From Nitrospirota bacterium (GTDB taxonomy: Bacteria > Nitrospirota > Thermodesulfovibrionia > Thermodesulfovibrionales > UBA9159): 34,339 nt of DNA. This document shows positions 16,945 to 25,587 of this stretch, one piece after another. How positions within the stretch are numbered: position 1 is the first letter of the stretch; every line of letters begins with the position of its first letter. A model generated the notes under the pieces. It saw nothing but the letters and a program-made list of their open reading frames with translations. It made no database searches and had not been told where the DNA came from. The DNA lies in assembly GCA_023382175.1 (NCBI GenBank), contig JAMCQB010000168.1, positions 1-34,339 of the forward strand, read 5' to 3'. The translations under genes were made by a program, and so were the position numbers.

Positions 16945-18213
16945 CTATCTCCGGCGCCCGCCGCCACGGGCTCCGCCTTTGTCCTGGTCTCCCCCGCTTT
17001 GACGGCCCCCGTCCCTGCTTGGGCGTCTTATTTCGCCGCCTGGACGTCTTATCTCTCCAGATGGGCGTTTTATTTCGCCGCCCTGGCGGCTTATGCCTCC
17101 GCGTTCGCTTGCCTTTCGTTCAAAGCTTCCGCTGCCGACTCCGCTGAAGGGATTATCCCTAGCAGGAGCACGTTGAATTCTTTCCCGTTCGGTTCTTAAC
17201 CGGGGTCTGACTGTGTCTCTCTGACGTTCAATAGGTATCTGAGATGGTCTTCCGTCTTGTCTTTCAATGTATCTGCCCGGATAACCTCGCATCTCTGGGC
17301 TAGCCAATGGCATCCGTGGCGGTCTCGTTCCGAAGCGTTCACTCGTTTTCCTATCTCTGTAGGCAACCCCCCTTCTGTGGACAGGGTCATGTCTCCAGAC
17401 ATGTCTGTCGAAATCCTGTCTGTCTCGGTATCTGTGGAATCGTCTCGTTTTAACGATGTCTATATGTATGCGATGGACATGCCAGTCGAACCAGACCCAT
17501 GAGAATAAGCCTATACCGATAAAAACGGGGGGACCAAAGCTGATAAATCCGCCGGTGATAACAAAACTAGGCGGATAGTACCAGTAATAAGGAGGATACG
17601 CAGGATACCACCAAGGGCCGTATACATAGAATGGATCGTAGACCGGCACATAGACGACCTCCGGGTCAGTCGGTTCGATCTTGATAACATCCCCCTCAAC
17701 GATGACTTGCTGTTCTTTGGTTGTTCTGAGGTTTCCCTGGTTCTGGGCTTTTTGGCGCAATTCCTGTATTGTGGCCATGGCATCATCCTGCTGGCTCAGG
17801 AAGGCGTCTCCCAGTTTTCTCGTCTGGTCAAGTTTGTCGCTCATGGCAAAGAGAACGTCCGGGAAATGGCAGAGCGATTTTACACTCGGGTCCCAGGTCT
17901 TTTCCTGCAGAGCCTTGTCCAGTTCATCGCCTTTCAGATGCTTGTTCTGACGCAACCAGCGTTCTGCCTCGACTATCTCAAGAGGATATGTCGAAGCCAT
18001 CAGTATCTGGGCTATCAGAGAATCGGGATATAAAGCGATCGGCGCAAGCATCTGGGCCAGTTCTTCTTTCCCGAATCTTTCAGTCTGCTCCGTGGTCTGC
18101 TCGGTTGTCTGCTCCGGTTCCCCGGGATCCTGAGCCGGTATTCCGGGAGGCATAACGAGCATGGCGATGATAATCCCTGCCAACCCTCGTATGATAATTG
18201 TTGTTGTTCTCAT
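16945..18213 (-). CDS. DUF3300 exported protein with basic low-complexity tail
   Basis: The ATG at 18213 has GGAG five nucleotides upstream and is followed at once by a signal peptide ending IPAQD, so this start is preferred over the frame's beginning at 18378. Residues ~45-200 form DUF3300 (ELAQMLAPIALYPDSLIAQI, AERWLRQNKHLKGDELDKAL, then DPEVVYVPVYDP). An aromatic stretch rich in Tyr, Trp and Pro follows. The last 150 residues are very rich in Arg, Gly and Ser with repeated GEIRRP units. The function is unknown; the position beside DUF2950 recurs in other genomes. The repeat-rich tail may bind a polyanion or the envelope, which is speculation. Confidence 0.87.
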   Translation of the reverse strand: MRTTTIIIRGLAGIIIAMLVMPPGIPAQDPGEPEQTTEQTTEQTERFGKEELAQMLAPIALYPDSLIAQILMASTYPLEIVEAERWLRQNKHLKGDELDKALQEKTWDPSVKSLCHFPDVLFAMSDKLDQTRKLGDAFLSQQDDAMATIQELRQKAQNQGNLRTTKEQQVIVEGDVIKIEPTDPEVVYVPVYDPFYVYGPWWYPAYPPYYWYYPPSFVITGGFISFGPPVFIGIGLFSWVWFDWHVHRIHIDIVKTRRFHRYRDRQDFDRHVWRHDPVHRRGVAYRDRKTSERFGTRPPRMPLASPEMRGYPGRYIERQDGRPSQIPIERQRDTVRPRLRTERERIQRAPARDNPFSGVGSGSFERKASERGGISRQGGEIKRPSGEIRRPGGEIRRPSRDGGRQSGGDQDKGGARGGGRRR

Positions 18214-18232
18214 AGCGTCTCCTTTTCTACGT

Positions 18233-18294
18233 TTCTGGAAAAATCCAGATTCCTTAGAGATCATTGTCAGGCCTTCTGTGGAGGTTTTCCAGAA
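18233..18294. promoter_or_regulatory. Ten-bp inverted repeat in the DUF3300 leader
   Basis: TTCTGGAAAA at 18233-18242 and its exact complement TTTTCCAGAA at 18285-18294, 42 nt apart, just upstream of the DUF3300 ribosome site. It could be two operator half-sites, a long-loop leader hairpin, or a decayed end of the neighbouring IS remnant. Confidence 0.35.
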
Positions 18295-18343
18295 AAAATC
18301 AAGGTCAGTGCATAAGCTCTTACTTAAGTATATCACCAGATGG

Positions 18344-18499
18344 TCATTTGTCAAATCGATGCGATGTATAAGTTGCAATCTTTTTCGACATAGCCTCCTG
18401 TGAGATAAGATAATCGAGGGGACTTATCAGCCCGAGGGTTTTATGTGGTCGCTGCGTATTGTAGAAGACAAGGTATTCGGCAAGCCTTACTCTGAAAAG
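18344..18499 (-). pseudogene. C-terminal remnant of an IS transposase (rve integrase type)
   Basis: The minus-strand frame reads YLVFYNTQRPHKTLGLISPL and then DYLISQEAMSK up to a stop at 18344-18346. This is the last part of the DDE integrase core and tail of IS481/IS3-like transposases (the YNTQRPHKTLG-x-SP motif). Only about 52 codons remain and no upstream catalytic part is present, so it is a fragment. It lies between the DUF3300 leader and the AsnC-domain gene and marks an old insertion and deletion at this point. Confidence 0.85.
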
Positions 18500-18505
18500 A
18501 GGGCT

Positions 18506-18538
18506 GGAACCCTTGAGTCCTCGAACCCTTGAACCCTA
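18506..18538. repeat. Iterated GAACCCTTGA repeat
   Basis: Three spaced copies of GAACCCTT, separated by short variants, fill the space between the IS remnant and the stop codon of the AsnC-domain gene. This is a short iterated extragenic repeat of unknown role. Confidence 0.55.
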
Positions 18539-18539
18539 T

Positions 18540-18770
18540 TTATTCCACCGCCACGAAGGTCTCGGTCCGGTTTATCCCCTTGATCTTTCTGACCTTCTCA
18601 AAGATCTTGTCAAATATCTCCTTTGTGTCCTTGCCCTCAATTACCGCAGCGATATCGTAATGTCCGGTCACCACATCTGCACTTACTACACCCCTTATTC
18701 CTCTCAGGGTGTCCCTTATGAAAACATCCTTGCCCGGCAAGACATTTACAAGCAGGTACACGCGTGCCAT
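18540..18770 (-). CDS. Stand-alone Lrp/AsnC ligand-binding (RAM) domain protein
   Basis: The 76-residue product is just the Lrp/AsnC effector domain, a beta-alpha-beta-beta-alpha-beta fold (ARVYLLVNVLPGKD, then DVVTGHYDIAAVIEGKD). The ligand-site GHYD loop is intact and there is no helix-turn-helix. Such proteins form multimers and bind amino acids. They may act on DNA through a separate partner, which is not visible here. The start is secure (GGAGG five nucleotides upstream) and there is a dedicated promoter at 18804-18832. Confidence 0.9.
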   Translation of the reverse strand: MARVYLLVNVLPGKDVFIRDTLRGIRGVVSADVVTGHYDIAAVIEGKDTKEIFDKIFEKVRKIKGINRTETFVAVE

Positions 18771-18803
18771 AGAGACCTCCTTATCGCATTAGTATTCAGT
18801 AAA

Positions 18804-18832
18804 ATTATAGAGGGTTTTGCAGAAGAATACAA
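18804..18832 (-). promoter_or_regulatory. Promoter of the AsnC-domain gene
   Basis: On the minus strand: TTGTAT (18832-18827), 17-bp spacer, TATAAT (18809-18804). It gives a leader of about 25 nt with GGAGG. It begins only a few bases after the stop of the preceding gene, so the small regulator can be expressed independently of it. Confidence 0.65.
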
Positions 18833-18836
18833 AGCA

Positions 18837-21455
18837 CTAATAGCTTGAGGCCGTTTTATACCGTTCCCTGACAAAGGCCAGTTCATCTTCTCTGGTCTTC
18901 AGATTTCCCCGCAGTCGTTCCTCCAGGAGCGTATCCAGTATCTCGGAATAGAGGGGGCCCGGCAGGATGCCCATGTTCTTGAGGTCCCAGCCCGTGCATT
19001 GAGGTTTAACCCGTCTCAGTTCGATGAGGTACCGGGAAATCTCCTTTTTCTTGTTATCGTTGACGGCAACGGCCATGGCAAAGAGGATGGTCTCGAGGTC
19101 GAGATGCTGAAGGGCCTTGTAGATTCCGGCAGGGTCGCGGAGCGGCAGCGCCCTGATCAGTTCGCGGGAATGAAGGATGCCCCTGTTGATCTTCTCCTTT
19201 ATTTTGGAGGGCGTGGAAAGCCTTGCAAAGGCCGTTCCCCTCTCATCCTCGCTGAGGGTCGAGAGCAGCGCCATGAGGTATATGTCGCCTTTATCGGGTT
19301 TCTCCTCCAGGAAGAGGAGGTTGAACCATGAAAGGGTGTCATGGATGGATTGAAGCGCTGATTCCAGCCTCCCGTCGAAAAGGAGGTTGGGGTGGATCAC
19401 CTTCAGAAGACCGTATTCGGAGAGTCTCTTTATCGCCTTTACCGGTTCCGTCTCGCTGAACGTAAGGAGCAATTCCTCATATAACCGTGAGCCTGAGAGT
19501 TTGTCAAAAAGGTCCATCCTGAGGGCTGATTTGATGAGGTTCTCGGTGTGCTTGCTCAGTTTGAATCCGAACCGTTCGGAGAACCGCACTGCCCTGAAGG
19601 CCCTTGTGGGATCTTCTATGAAACTCAGGTTATGGAGCACCCGGATGGTCTTTTCCCTCAGATCCCTCTGGCCTCCGAAAAAGTCGATGAGCAGGCCGAA
19701 GTCCCTGGGATTCAGCGCTACGGCAAGGGTATTGATGGTAAAGTCCCGCCGGTAGAGGTCCTTTTTTATGGAAGAGGTCTCCACAGTGGGAAGGGCAGCG
19801 GGGGATTCATAGTATTCGGTTCTTGCCGTTGCAACATCAAGCTTCAGATGTTCCGTAATGATCTGGGCTGTTCCGAATCTCTCGTGCGTCCTGACCTTTG
19901 CATTGAGCCTCTGGCCGAATTCCTTCGCAAAGGCGATGCCGTCTCCCTCGATAACGATGTCGATGTCCAGGTTCTCCTCTCCCCTCAGGAGGTCCCTGAC
20001 CGATCCCCCGACCAGATACGCCTTGAACCCCAGGCCGTCAGCCGTTTCACCGGCAAGCTTGAGCATATCGGAGATTGACGGAGGGAATTTTTCCCTGAGC
20101 CAGGTCGCGAGGTTCCTCCCCATGGACGGCCTCTCCTCTGCGGGCAGGTGCAATCTGCTGCGCTTCAGCATATCCTCATAGAGGAGCCTCAGGATGTCTG
20201 TCCTCGTGATGGCGCCGATGATCCTGTCGCCTTCCAGGACAGGCATGAAACGCTGGTTCTGCTCTATCATCAGCCTCTCGATGTCCCTCACCTGAGCATC
20301 GTGACTCACTGTCTGTGCATCCGTGGTCGTGAAATCTCCTACGGTGCTTTTGCCGAAGCCGTGGAATATGGCCTTTTCCACGATCTCCCTCGAGATGATG
20401 CCGCGGTATTTCCCGTCCCTGACTACAGGGAGGACATTCACACCGTACCGGGTCATCATGGATTCTGCGTTCTTCACCGTGCCGTTCCATGATATGGTGA
20501 TAACGGGCGAGGTCATCACATCCCTGGCGCTCTTGCCATGGCGGATGGATGACTTGAGCAATCCCTTCACCTCGTCTTCCACAACCTCCAAAGGGATCTC
20601 CTTTACGATGGCAGATGCCGCGCTGGAATGACCGCCCCCGCCGAACCTTTTCATCACTTCCGCCACGTCAAGCTCCGGTACCCTGCTCCTGCTTACCATC
20701 ACAATCTTCCCCTGCATGCCGAGAAGGAGGATAAGGGCGTCAGTGTCTTCCATATCCATGATCCGATGGGCGAAGTGCGCTGCATCCCCCACATAATCTT
20801 CCCTGGATGCCTTTACGATCTTTATCCGTATGCCGTCAATCTCCATATCAGCGGATGACTTCAGGAATTCGTTGAGCAGGTCAAGTTCCTCCTTGCTCAA
20901 CTCGGTCCTGAGGAAACTGGACACGATCTTCAGGCTTGCTCCCCTCTTCAGGAGAGATGCAACGGCAAGGATATCACGTTCAGTGGTGGAGGGGAAGAGG
21001 AGGGAACCTGTTTCTTCATAGATCCCGAGACAGAGGATGGTCGCCTCCATGGGGGTTATGGGAATCTTCCTTGATTTCAGTATTTCGGCAAATATGGTTG
21101 CGGTGGCGCCCACATCCTCGATCACCTCAACAGAACCGGGGATATCGCCCTTTGTCCGGGGATGATGGTCATAGATGTGGACCAGCGGACCTCCGGACTT
21201 CGACACAAGCTCAGCGAAGGGACCGATCCTTTCGGGGGATTTGGTGTCAACGATGATGAGCCTTTTTACTTTTAAAAGATCCACGTCTTTAACACGACGT
21301 ATCTCCACAGGCTGAAAAGCGCTTATGAAATCCCGCACCTTTTTCTCCTGTGAACCCGGGAAGACAATCCAGGCATCGGGGTAGAGTTTCCCGGCTGCCA
21401 TCATGGACGCAAAGGCATCAAAATCAGCGTTGGTATGTGAGGTTATTATGTCCAT
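18837..21455 (-). CDS. DHH-CBS-tRNA nucleotidyltransferase fusion (A-adding type likely)
   Basis: This 872-residue protein has three modules. Residues 1-310 are a DHH/DHHA1 phosphoesterase (SHTNADFDAFAS, DHHPRT, and GGGGHSSAASA). Two CBS domains follow (MTSPVITISWNGTVKNAESM and FTTTDAQTVSHDAQVRDIER). A class II nucleotidyltransferase head has LVGGSVRDLLRGEENLDIDI, with the D-x-D metal pair, and RRDFTINTLA. Fusions of this layout are A-adding enzymes where CC- and A-adding are split (Aquifex type), so a separate CC-adding enzyme is expected elsewhere. It matures tRNA 3' ends. The ATG at 21455 starts exactly at the DHH strand MDIITSHTNAD; the open frame extends to 21506 but that part is repeat-derived. 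Confidence 0.9.
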   Translation of the reverse strand: MDIITSHTNADFDAFASMMAAGKLYPDAWIVFPGSQEKKVRDFISAFQPVEIRRVKDVDLLKVKRLIIVDTKSPERIGPFAELVSKSGGPLVHIYDHHPRTKGDIPGSVEVIEDVGATATIFAEILKSRKIPITPMEATILCLGIYEETGSLLFPSTTERDILAVASLLKRGASLKIVSSFLRTELSKEELDLLNEFLKSSADMEIDGIRIKIVKASREDYVGDAAHFAHRIMDMEDTDALILLLGMQGKIVMVSRSRVPELDVAEVMKRFGGGGHSSAASAIVKEIPLEVVEDEVKGLLKSSIRHGKSARDVMTSPVITISWNGTVKNAESMMTRYGVNVLPVVRDGKYRGIISREIVEKAIFHGFGKSTVGDFTTTDAQTVSHDAQVRDIERLMIEQNQRFMPVLEGDRIIGAITRTDILRLLYEDMLKRSRLHLPAEERPSMGRNLATWLREKFPPSISDMLKLAGETADGLGFKAYLVGGSVRDLLRGEENLDIDIVIEGDGIAFAKEFGQRLNAKVRTHERFGTAQIITEHLKLDVATARTEYYESPAALPTVETSSIKKDLYRRDFTINTLAVALNPRDFGLLIDFFGGQRDLREKTIRVLHNLSFIEDPTRAFRAVRFSERFGFKLSKHTENLIKSALRMDLFDKLSGSRLYEELLLTFSETEPVKAIKRLSEYGLLKVIHPNLLFDGRLESALQSIHDTLSWFNLLFLEEKPDKGDIYLMALLSTLSEDERGTAFARLSTPSKIKEKINRGILHSRELIRALPLRDPAGIYKALQHLDLETILFAMAVAVNDNKKKEISRYLIELRRVKPQCTGWDLKNMGILPGPLYSEILDTLLEERLRGNLKTREDELAFVRERYKTASSY

Positions 21456-21460
21456 AATTT

Positions 21461-21539
21461 CGTGATGCGTGACACGTGATCCCTTATGCGTTGAAGAAAA
21501 GGCCATTACGCATTACGCGTTACGCTTAACGGGTCACGG
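21461..21539. repeat. TTACGCG-family repeat between two coding regions
   Basis: Left part CGTGATGCGTGACACGTGAT and right part with ATTACGCATTACGCGTTACG are roughly reverse-complementary. It fills the space between the diguanylate cyclase and the nucleotidyltransferase fusion, and supplies the stop codon of the former (TGA at 21536-21534). Confidence 0.7.
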
Positions 21540-22937
21540 TTTATAGACCATCACCCGGTTTCTTCCCCCGGTCTTTGCCGTGTAGAGGGCATTGTCGGCA
21601 AAGGATATGAGATCCTCCATATTTTTTATGCTTCTGCTTGGATACGTGGCTACCCCGATGCTTACCGTGAGGAGTTTTTTCCCCTTCAGCCCGCGGAATC
21701 GGTACTTCTCCACATATGCTCTCATGGCCTCGGCCTTTGCAACGGCGCCGCTTTCAGCGGCCTGCGGCAGGAGCATGATGAATTCCTCACCTCCGTACCG
21801 CGCAAGCACGTCGCTTTTCCTCGTGTGTTTCTTCAGCAGTTGTGCAAATTCCCTGAGGATAATATCGCCGATCCTGTGGCCGTATCTGTCGTTAATTCCT
21901 TTGAAGAGGTCGATGTCGAGCATCAGGCAGCTCAGGGGAAGAGTGTATCTCTGGGCACGGCTGAATTCTTCCTTAATACGGTGATAGAAATACCTGATGT
22001 TGTAAACCCCCGTGAGATAATCGGTGATGGCGAGCTTTTCAAGGCGTGTTTTTTCGTCTTCTATCTTCTCGAAGAGGAAGGCATTGTAAAGGGCGTTTGC
22101 CGAGGCATTGGCAATGGCATTGCAGAGTTTTATCTCGTATTCGCTGAAGGCATACCCGGCCCTGGACGTTCTGAGGAAAAGGGTCCCGATCACTTCCTCA
22201 TGAAACACGATGGGGATGACGACGATGGAGCGGATGCCCAGGGGGAAGATAATGTCCCGCACCTTTTCCATGATCGGGTCTGTGGCGACATCATGGATGA
22301 CTACAGGTTTTTCCGAGATTAAGGCCTTTTTTATCTCGGGATATTTGTTAAGGTCGAGCCTTATTCTTCCCATGGTCGGACTCTCGAAGGTCGCCGCCAC
22401 GTCTGCATAGTCTCCGTTACGGTCAATACGGATGATGGAGCATCGTGTCACGGGGATTACCTGCGATATCTTTTTGACAATGAGATAGAGTATTTCCTGG
22501 GGGTCGAGGGTCGAGGTCACCAGAGAGGTGAGGTCCACAATGGTCTGGAGCATACCCGTTTTTTTCCTGAGGAGTTCTATGGTCTTTTTTCTCTCCAGGG
22601 CGGTTTTGATCTTGAAGGCAAGGTCTTCCTCCTGAAGGGGGCTGATGAGATAATTCTCCACCCCGTGTCTGACAGCTTTCCTGATGCCGGCCTGTGGAGA
22701 GCGGGGGATGATTGCCAATAAGACCGGGCAGTCCACTGTTGAGGGCTTGAGCTTTGGAAGGGCATCAACGTCAACAATACAGACACGGTTCTTTTCTTTG
22801 CTTTGGGAGACTCTTTCCTTGAGGGAGGCGATATCGTCCACGAATTCAGCCCTCAGGTTCTTTCTCCGTTTGAAGAAGGATCTGAGGAACTGTATTACCT
22901 CCTGATCCGTTTCATATACAAAGATACTCTCTCTCAT
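21534..22937 (-). CDS. Diguanylate cyclase with degenerate receiver, GAF and GGDEF domains
   Basis: The 467-residue protein makes cyclic di-GMP from two GTP. Residues 1-115 resemble a response-regulator receiver (VCIVDVDALPKLKP in place of the phospho-Asp strand). Residues ~140-285 are a GAF domain, and ~305-467 a GGDEF domain with ITDYLTGVYNIRYF and an intact RYGGEEF active site. An I-site R-x2-D (RKSD) lies five residues before GGEEF, so product inhibition is likely. No membrane segment is seen; it is a cytoplasmic sensor. The last codon and stop come from the adjacent repeat, so the original C-terminus may have been slightly different. Confidence 0.93.
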   Translation of the reverse strand: MRESIFVYETDQEVIQFLRSFFKRRKNLRAEFVDDIASLKERVSQSKEKNRVCIVDVDALPKLKPSTVDCPVLLAIIPRSPQAGIRKAVRHGVENYLISPLQEEDLAFKIKTALERKKTIELLRKKTGMLQTIVDLTSLVTSTLDPQEILYLIVKKISQVIPVTRCSIIRIDRNGDYADVAATFESPTMGRIRLDLNKYPEIKKALISEKPVVIHDVATDPIMEKVRDIIFPLGIRSIVVIPIVFHEEVIGTLFLRTSRAGYAFSEYEIKLCNAIANASANALYNAFLFEKIEDEKTRLEKLAITDYLTGVYNIRYFYHRIKEEFSRAQRYTLPLSCLMLDIDLFKGINDRYGHRIGDIILREFAQLLKKHTRKSDVLARYGGEEFIMLLPQAAESGAVAKAEAMRAYVEKYRFRGLKGKKLLTVSIGVATYPSRSIKNMEDLISFADNALYTAKTGGRNRVMVYKP

Positions 22938-22962
22938 TCTCCCTCTCTGGCTCCCCCCTGGG

Positions 22963-24684
22963 CTATGCCTTCGATTTTCTTAACCATTTTAGCAGATTTT
23001 CCGCATTAAGTGTATTTATCACATCGCCTTTTTCCAGCCATCCCCGCCTCCCGATGGACACCCCGTATATCATGAAATCAAACTGATTTATGACATGGGT
23101 ATCGGTGTTTATCATAACAGGGATTTTCATTTCCTTTGCCCTTTTCGCATAGGCATCGTTGATATCCAGCCTCAGGGGATACGCATTTATCTCCATTGCC
23201 TTGCCCGCTTCCTTTGCCGCAGAAAAGACCTTTTCCATATCCACTTCATAGGCATCCCTTTCCCCTATCAGCCTCCCTGTTGGATGGGCGATGACACTTA
23301 CATAGGGGTTTTTTATGGCAGAGATGAGCCTTTTCGTTATCTGTTCCCTGCTCTGTCTGAACCCTGAATGGACAGAGGCCACCACAATGTCGAGCTTGCT
23401 GAGGACCTCATCGGGCAGATCCAGGGTGTAGTCACTCCTGATATCAACCTCTGCGCCCATCAGCACCCTGAAGCCCTTCAAGCGTTTGTTGACGGCCTTT
23501 ATCTCCTTCATCTCCTCAAGGATCTTTTCTTCGTTCAGCCCCCTGGCAACACCGAGCCCTTTTGTGTGGTCTGTAATGGCGATGTATTCGTACCCCCGCT
23601 CCCGAGCGGCCTTAATGAGTTCTTCCAGGCTGTGGCTGCCGTCGCTGTGTTTTGTATGGACATGGAGATCCCCTTTTATATCAGCAAGTTCCAGGAGTTC
23701 CGGCAATCTGTCCCCCAGGGCCGCCTCGATCTCTCCGGTATCCTCCCGCAGTTCGGGAGGGATATAAGGAAGGCCGAGGAGCCGGTAGACGTCCTCCTCC
23801 TTCTCCCCCCCCAGTCTCCTGTCGTCCTTTTCCCTGTATATCCCGTATTCATTGATCTTCATCCCCGCCTTCACCGCCATCTCCCGCAGCCGTATGTTGT
23901 GGGACTTGCTGCCGGTGAAATAGGCGAGGGCAGCGCCAAAGGACTCCTTTTCCACCACCCTCAGGTCTACCTGGATTCCCTCGGTGATCACAACGCTGGA
24001 TTTCGTCGGGCCATGCATTAGGACTTCCCTCACCACAGGGAGATGGACAAAGGCGCTCATTACCTTTTCCGGTTCTTCAGATGTGGCAAGGATATCGATA
24101 TCCTTGACAGTCTCCTTCCATCTCCTGAGACTGCCGGCAAGGGTAAGTTCCCGGACGCGGGCTTTCTTTCGCAATTGAGACAGGATGTCCTGTGCGGTGG
24201 GCAGGACACGGCCGATGGGAAGCCGCTCCTTGCCCCTTCTGAGCATTTCTATACCCTTCAGGATATTTTCTTCTGTCTTGTCTTTGATGCCGGGAAGCCC
24301 TGAGAGCCGGTGCTCCCGGGCCAGGCGTTCAAGGTCGTCAATATCCTTTATCTGCAGCCTGTCGTAGAGGAGCTTTGCTGTTTTCGGTCCGAGGCTTGGG
24401 ACAGAGAGGAGCAGGGTGAGACCTTCCGGCACTTCTTTCCTCAGTTCGTCGTAGGCCTCCATTTTCCCGGAATCGATATAGTGACGTATCTTGCCGGCAA
24501 GGTCCTTCCCAATCCCGGGTATGGCAAGGAGTTCATCTTCAGTCATCTGCGCAACGTCTTTGGGAAGACCGCCGATGTTCTGCGCTGCCCTCCGGTAGGC
24601 CCTGATCCTAAAGACATTCTCACCCTTGATCTCCAGGAGGTCAGCCATTTCATCGAATATTCCGGCTATCTGCTGGTTGATCAT
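22963..24684 (-). CDS. polX: Family X DNA polymerase with PHP domain
   Basis: The 573-residue protein has the bacterial PolX layout. Helix-hairpin-helix motifs are IPGIGKDLAGKI and VPSLGPKTAKLLY. The polymerase palm has GSLRRWKETVKDIDIL (the D-x-D metal pair) and FTGSKSHNIRLR. The C-terminal PHP domain has DLHVHTKHSDGSHS and ITDHT metal ligands with NTDTH near the end. It is a repair gap-filling polymerase with a PHP-dependent 3'-5' exonuclease. All catalytic positions visible to me are conserved. The ATG at 24684 has a poor ribosome site and is directly preceded by a GGTCAA hexamer repeat. The diguanylate cyclase begins 25 nt downstream. Confidence 0.95.
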   Translation of the reverse strand: MINQQIAGIFDEMADLLEIKGENVFRIRAYRRAAQNIGGLPKDVAQMTEDELLAIPGIGKDLAGKIRHYIDSGKMEAYDELRKEVPEGLTLLLSVPSLGPKTAKLLYDRLQIKDIDDLERLAREHRLSGLPGIKDKTEENILKGIEMLRRGKERLPIGRVLPTAQDILSQLRKKARVRELTLAGSLRRWKETVKDIDILATSEEPEKVMSAFVHLPVVREVLMHGPTKSSVVITEGIQVDLRVVEKESFGAALAYFTGSKSHNIRLREMAVKAGMKINEYGIYREKDDRRLGGEKEEDVYRLLGLPYIPPELREDTGEIEAALGDRLPELLELADIKGDLHVHTKHSDGSHSLEELIKAARERGYEYIAITDHTKGLGVARGLNEEKILEEMKEIKAVNKRLKGFRVLMGAEVDIRSDYTLDLPDEVLSKLDIVVASVHSGFRQSREQITKRLISAIKNPYVSVIAHPTGRLIGERDAYEVDMEKVFSAAKEAGKAMEINAYPLRLDINDAYAKRAKEMKIPVMINTDTHVINQFDFMIYGVSIGRRGWLEKGDVINTLNAENLLKWLRKSKA

Positions 24685-24692
24685 TTCACAAA

Positions 24693-24725
24693 AAGGTCAA
24701 GGTCAAGGTCAAGGTTAAGGTTGAG
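24693..24725. repeat. AAGGTC hexamer repeat abutting the polX start
   Basis: On the plus strand AAGGTC is iterated three times and then AAGGTT twice. The repeat ends 9 nt before the polX ATG, so it occupies the normal ribosome-site region of that gene. Confidence 0.7.
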
Positions 24726-24786
24726 ATTTAAGGCCGGGAATCTTCTTAGCCTCAGCCTAAACCTGTATTAATTCTGTGACCGAGGG

Positions 24787-25515
24787 TCACTTTTTCAGCA
24801 TCGCCATCAGTTCCAGGGCATTTCTGGGCGCATATCCAAAGGCATCGTTATTGAAGTAAATGAAGACATCCTTGCACTGCTTCAGGTACTTCTTAATACG
24901 GGCAGCGTCGGCCTTCAGTTCCTCGGTGCTGTAGGAAGTGGCGTAACTGCCGCCCTTGCCGTGCCTCCTGATATAGACAAAATCAGAGGTGATGGGAAGA
25001 TTATCCAAAAACTCGGGCCAGTCAGCCATGCAGAGGCAGGCGTTCTCTTTCTCCAGAAGTGAGATCACTTTTTTTGATATCCACGTGCCCTCCCTGAACT
25101 CAAAGACATTCCTTGCATGGTAAGGTTTCAGGAGTTCGAGAAACTCGGCAAGTCTCCCGGGGTCAGCCTTCAGTCCCGGCGGCAACTGCCACAGAACGGC
25201 CCCCAGTTTCTCCTTCAGCACCAGAGCCCTCGAGAAAAACACTTCCACAGGTTCTGCTGAGGCCTTCAGTTTCTTTACATGGGTGATAAACTTGCTCCCC
25301 TTGAGGGAGAAAATAAAGCCCGGCGGAGTCTCTCTATACCACTTGGTGAAGGTCTCCCTGTCAGGGAGCCCGTAGAAGGTGACGTTGAGTTCAACGGTGC
25401 GGAACCGTGTGCAATAGCATTCAAACCACCTTTTTCTGGGCAGCGCCTCGGGATAGAAGGTCCCTTTCCAGTGGTCATAAAGGAATCCACTACAACCTAT
25501 GTTGAGCAGGGGCAT
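24787..25515 (-). CDS. DUF72 TIM-barrel protein
   Basis: The protein of about 242 residues starts LNIGCSGFLYDHWKGTFYP, the classic DUF72 N-terminus. It has RFRTVELNVTFYGLPD, IFSLKGSKFITH, AVLWQLPPGLK, and the C-terminal YFNNDAFGYAPRNALEL. DUF72 proteins are a TIM-barrel family that is widespread but without an agreed function. I use the ATG at 25515; a GTG at 25533 adds six residues. There is no clear ribosome site for either. It is the last of the minus-strand block before the convergent small ORF and phosphofructokinase genes. Confidence 0.9.
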   Translation of the reverse strand: MPLLNIGCSGFLYDHWKGTFYPEALPRKRWFECYCTRFRTVELNVTFYGLPDRETFTKWYRETPPGFIFSLKGSKFITHVKKLKASAEPVEVFFSRALVLKEKLGAVLWQLPPGLKADPGRLAEFLELLKPYHARNVFEFREGTWISKKVISLLEKENACLCMADWPEFLDNLPITSDFVYIRRHGKGGSYATSYSTEELKADAARIKKYLKQCKDVFIYFNNDAFGYAPRNALELMAMLKK

Positions 25516-25524
25516 ACATTCATA

Positions 25525-25553
25525 TTGTATCACATAGCCTAATTTGCTACTAT
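25525..25553 (+). promoter_or_regulatory. Promoter for the 37-residue ORF
   Basis: TTGTAT at 25525-25530, 17-bp spacer, TACTAT at 25548-25553. Transcription from about 25560 would give a 28-nt leader containing AGGAGGG before the ATG at 25588. It overlaps the start of the divergent DUF72 gene. Confidence 0.55.
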
Positions 25554-25587
25554 TTTATTAATAGGCACGCCGGCAGGAGGGATCGAT

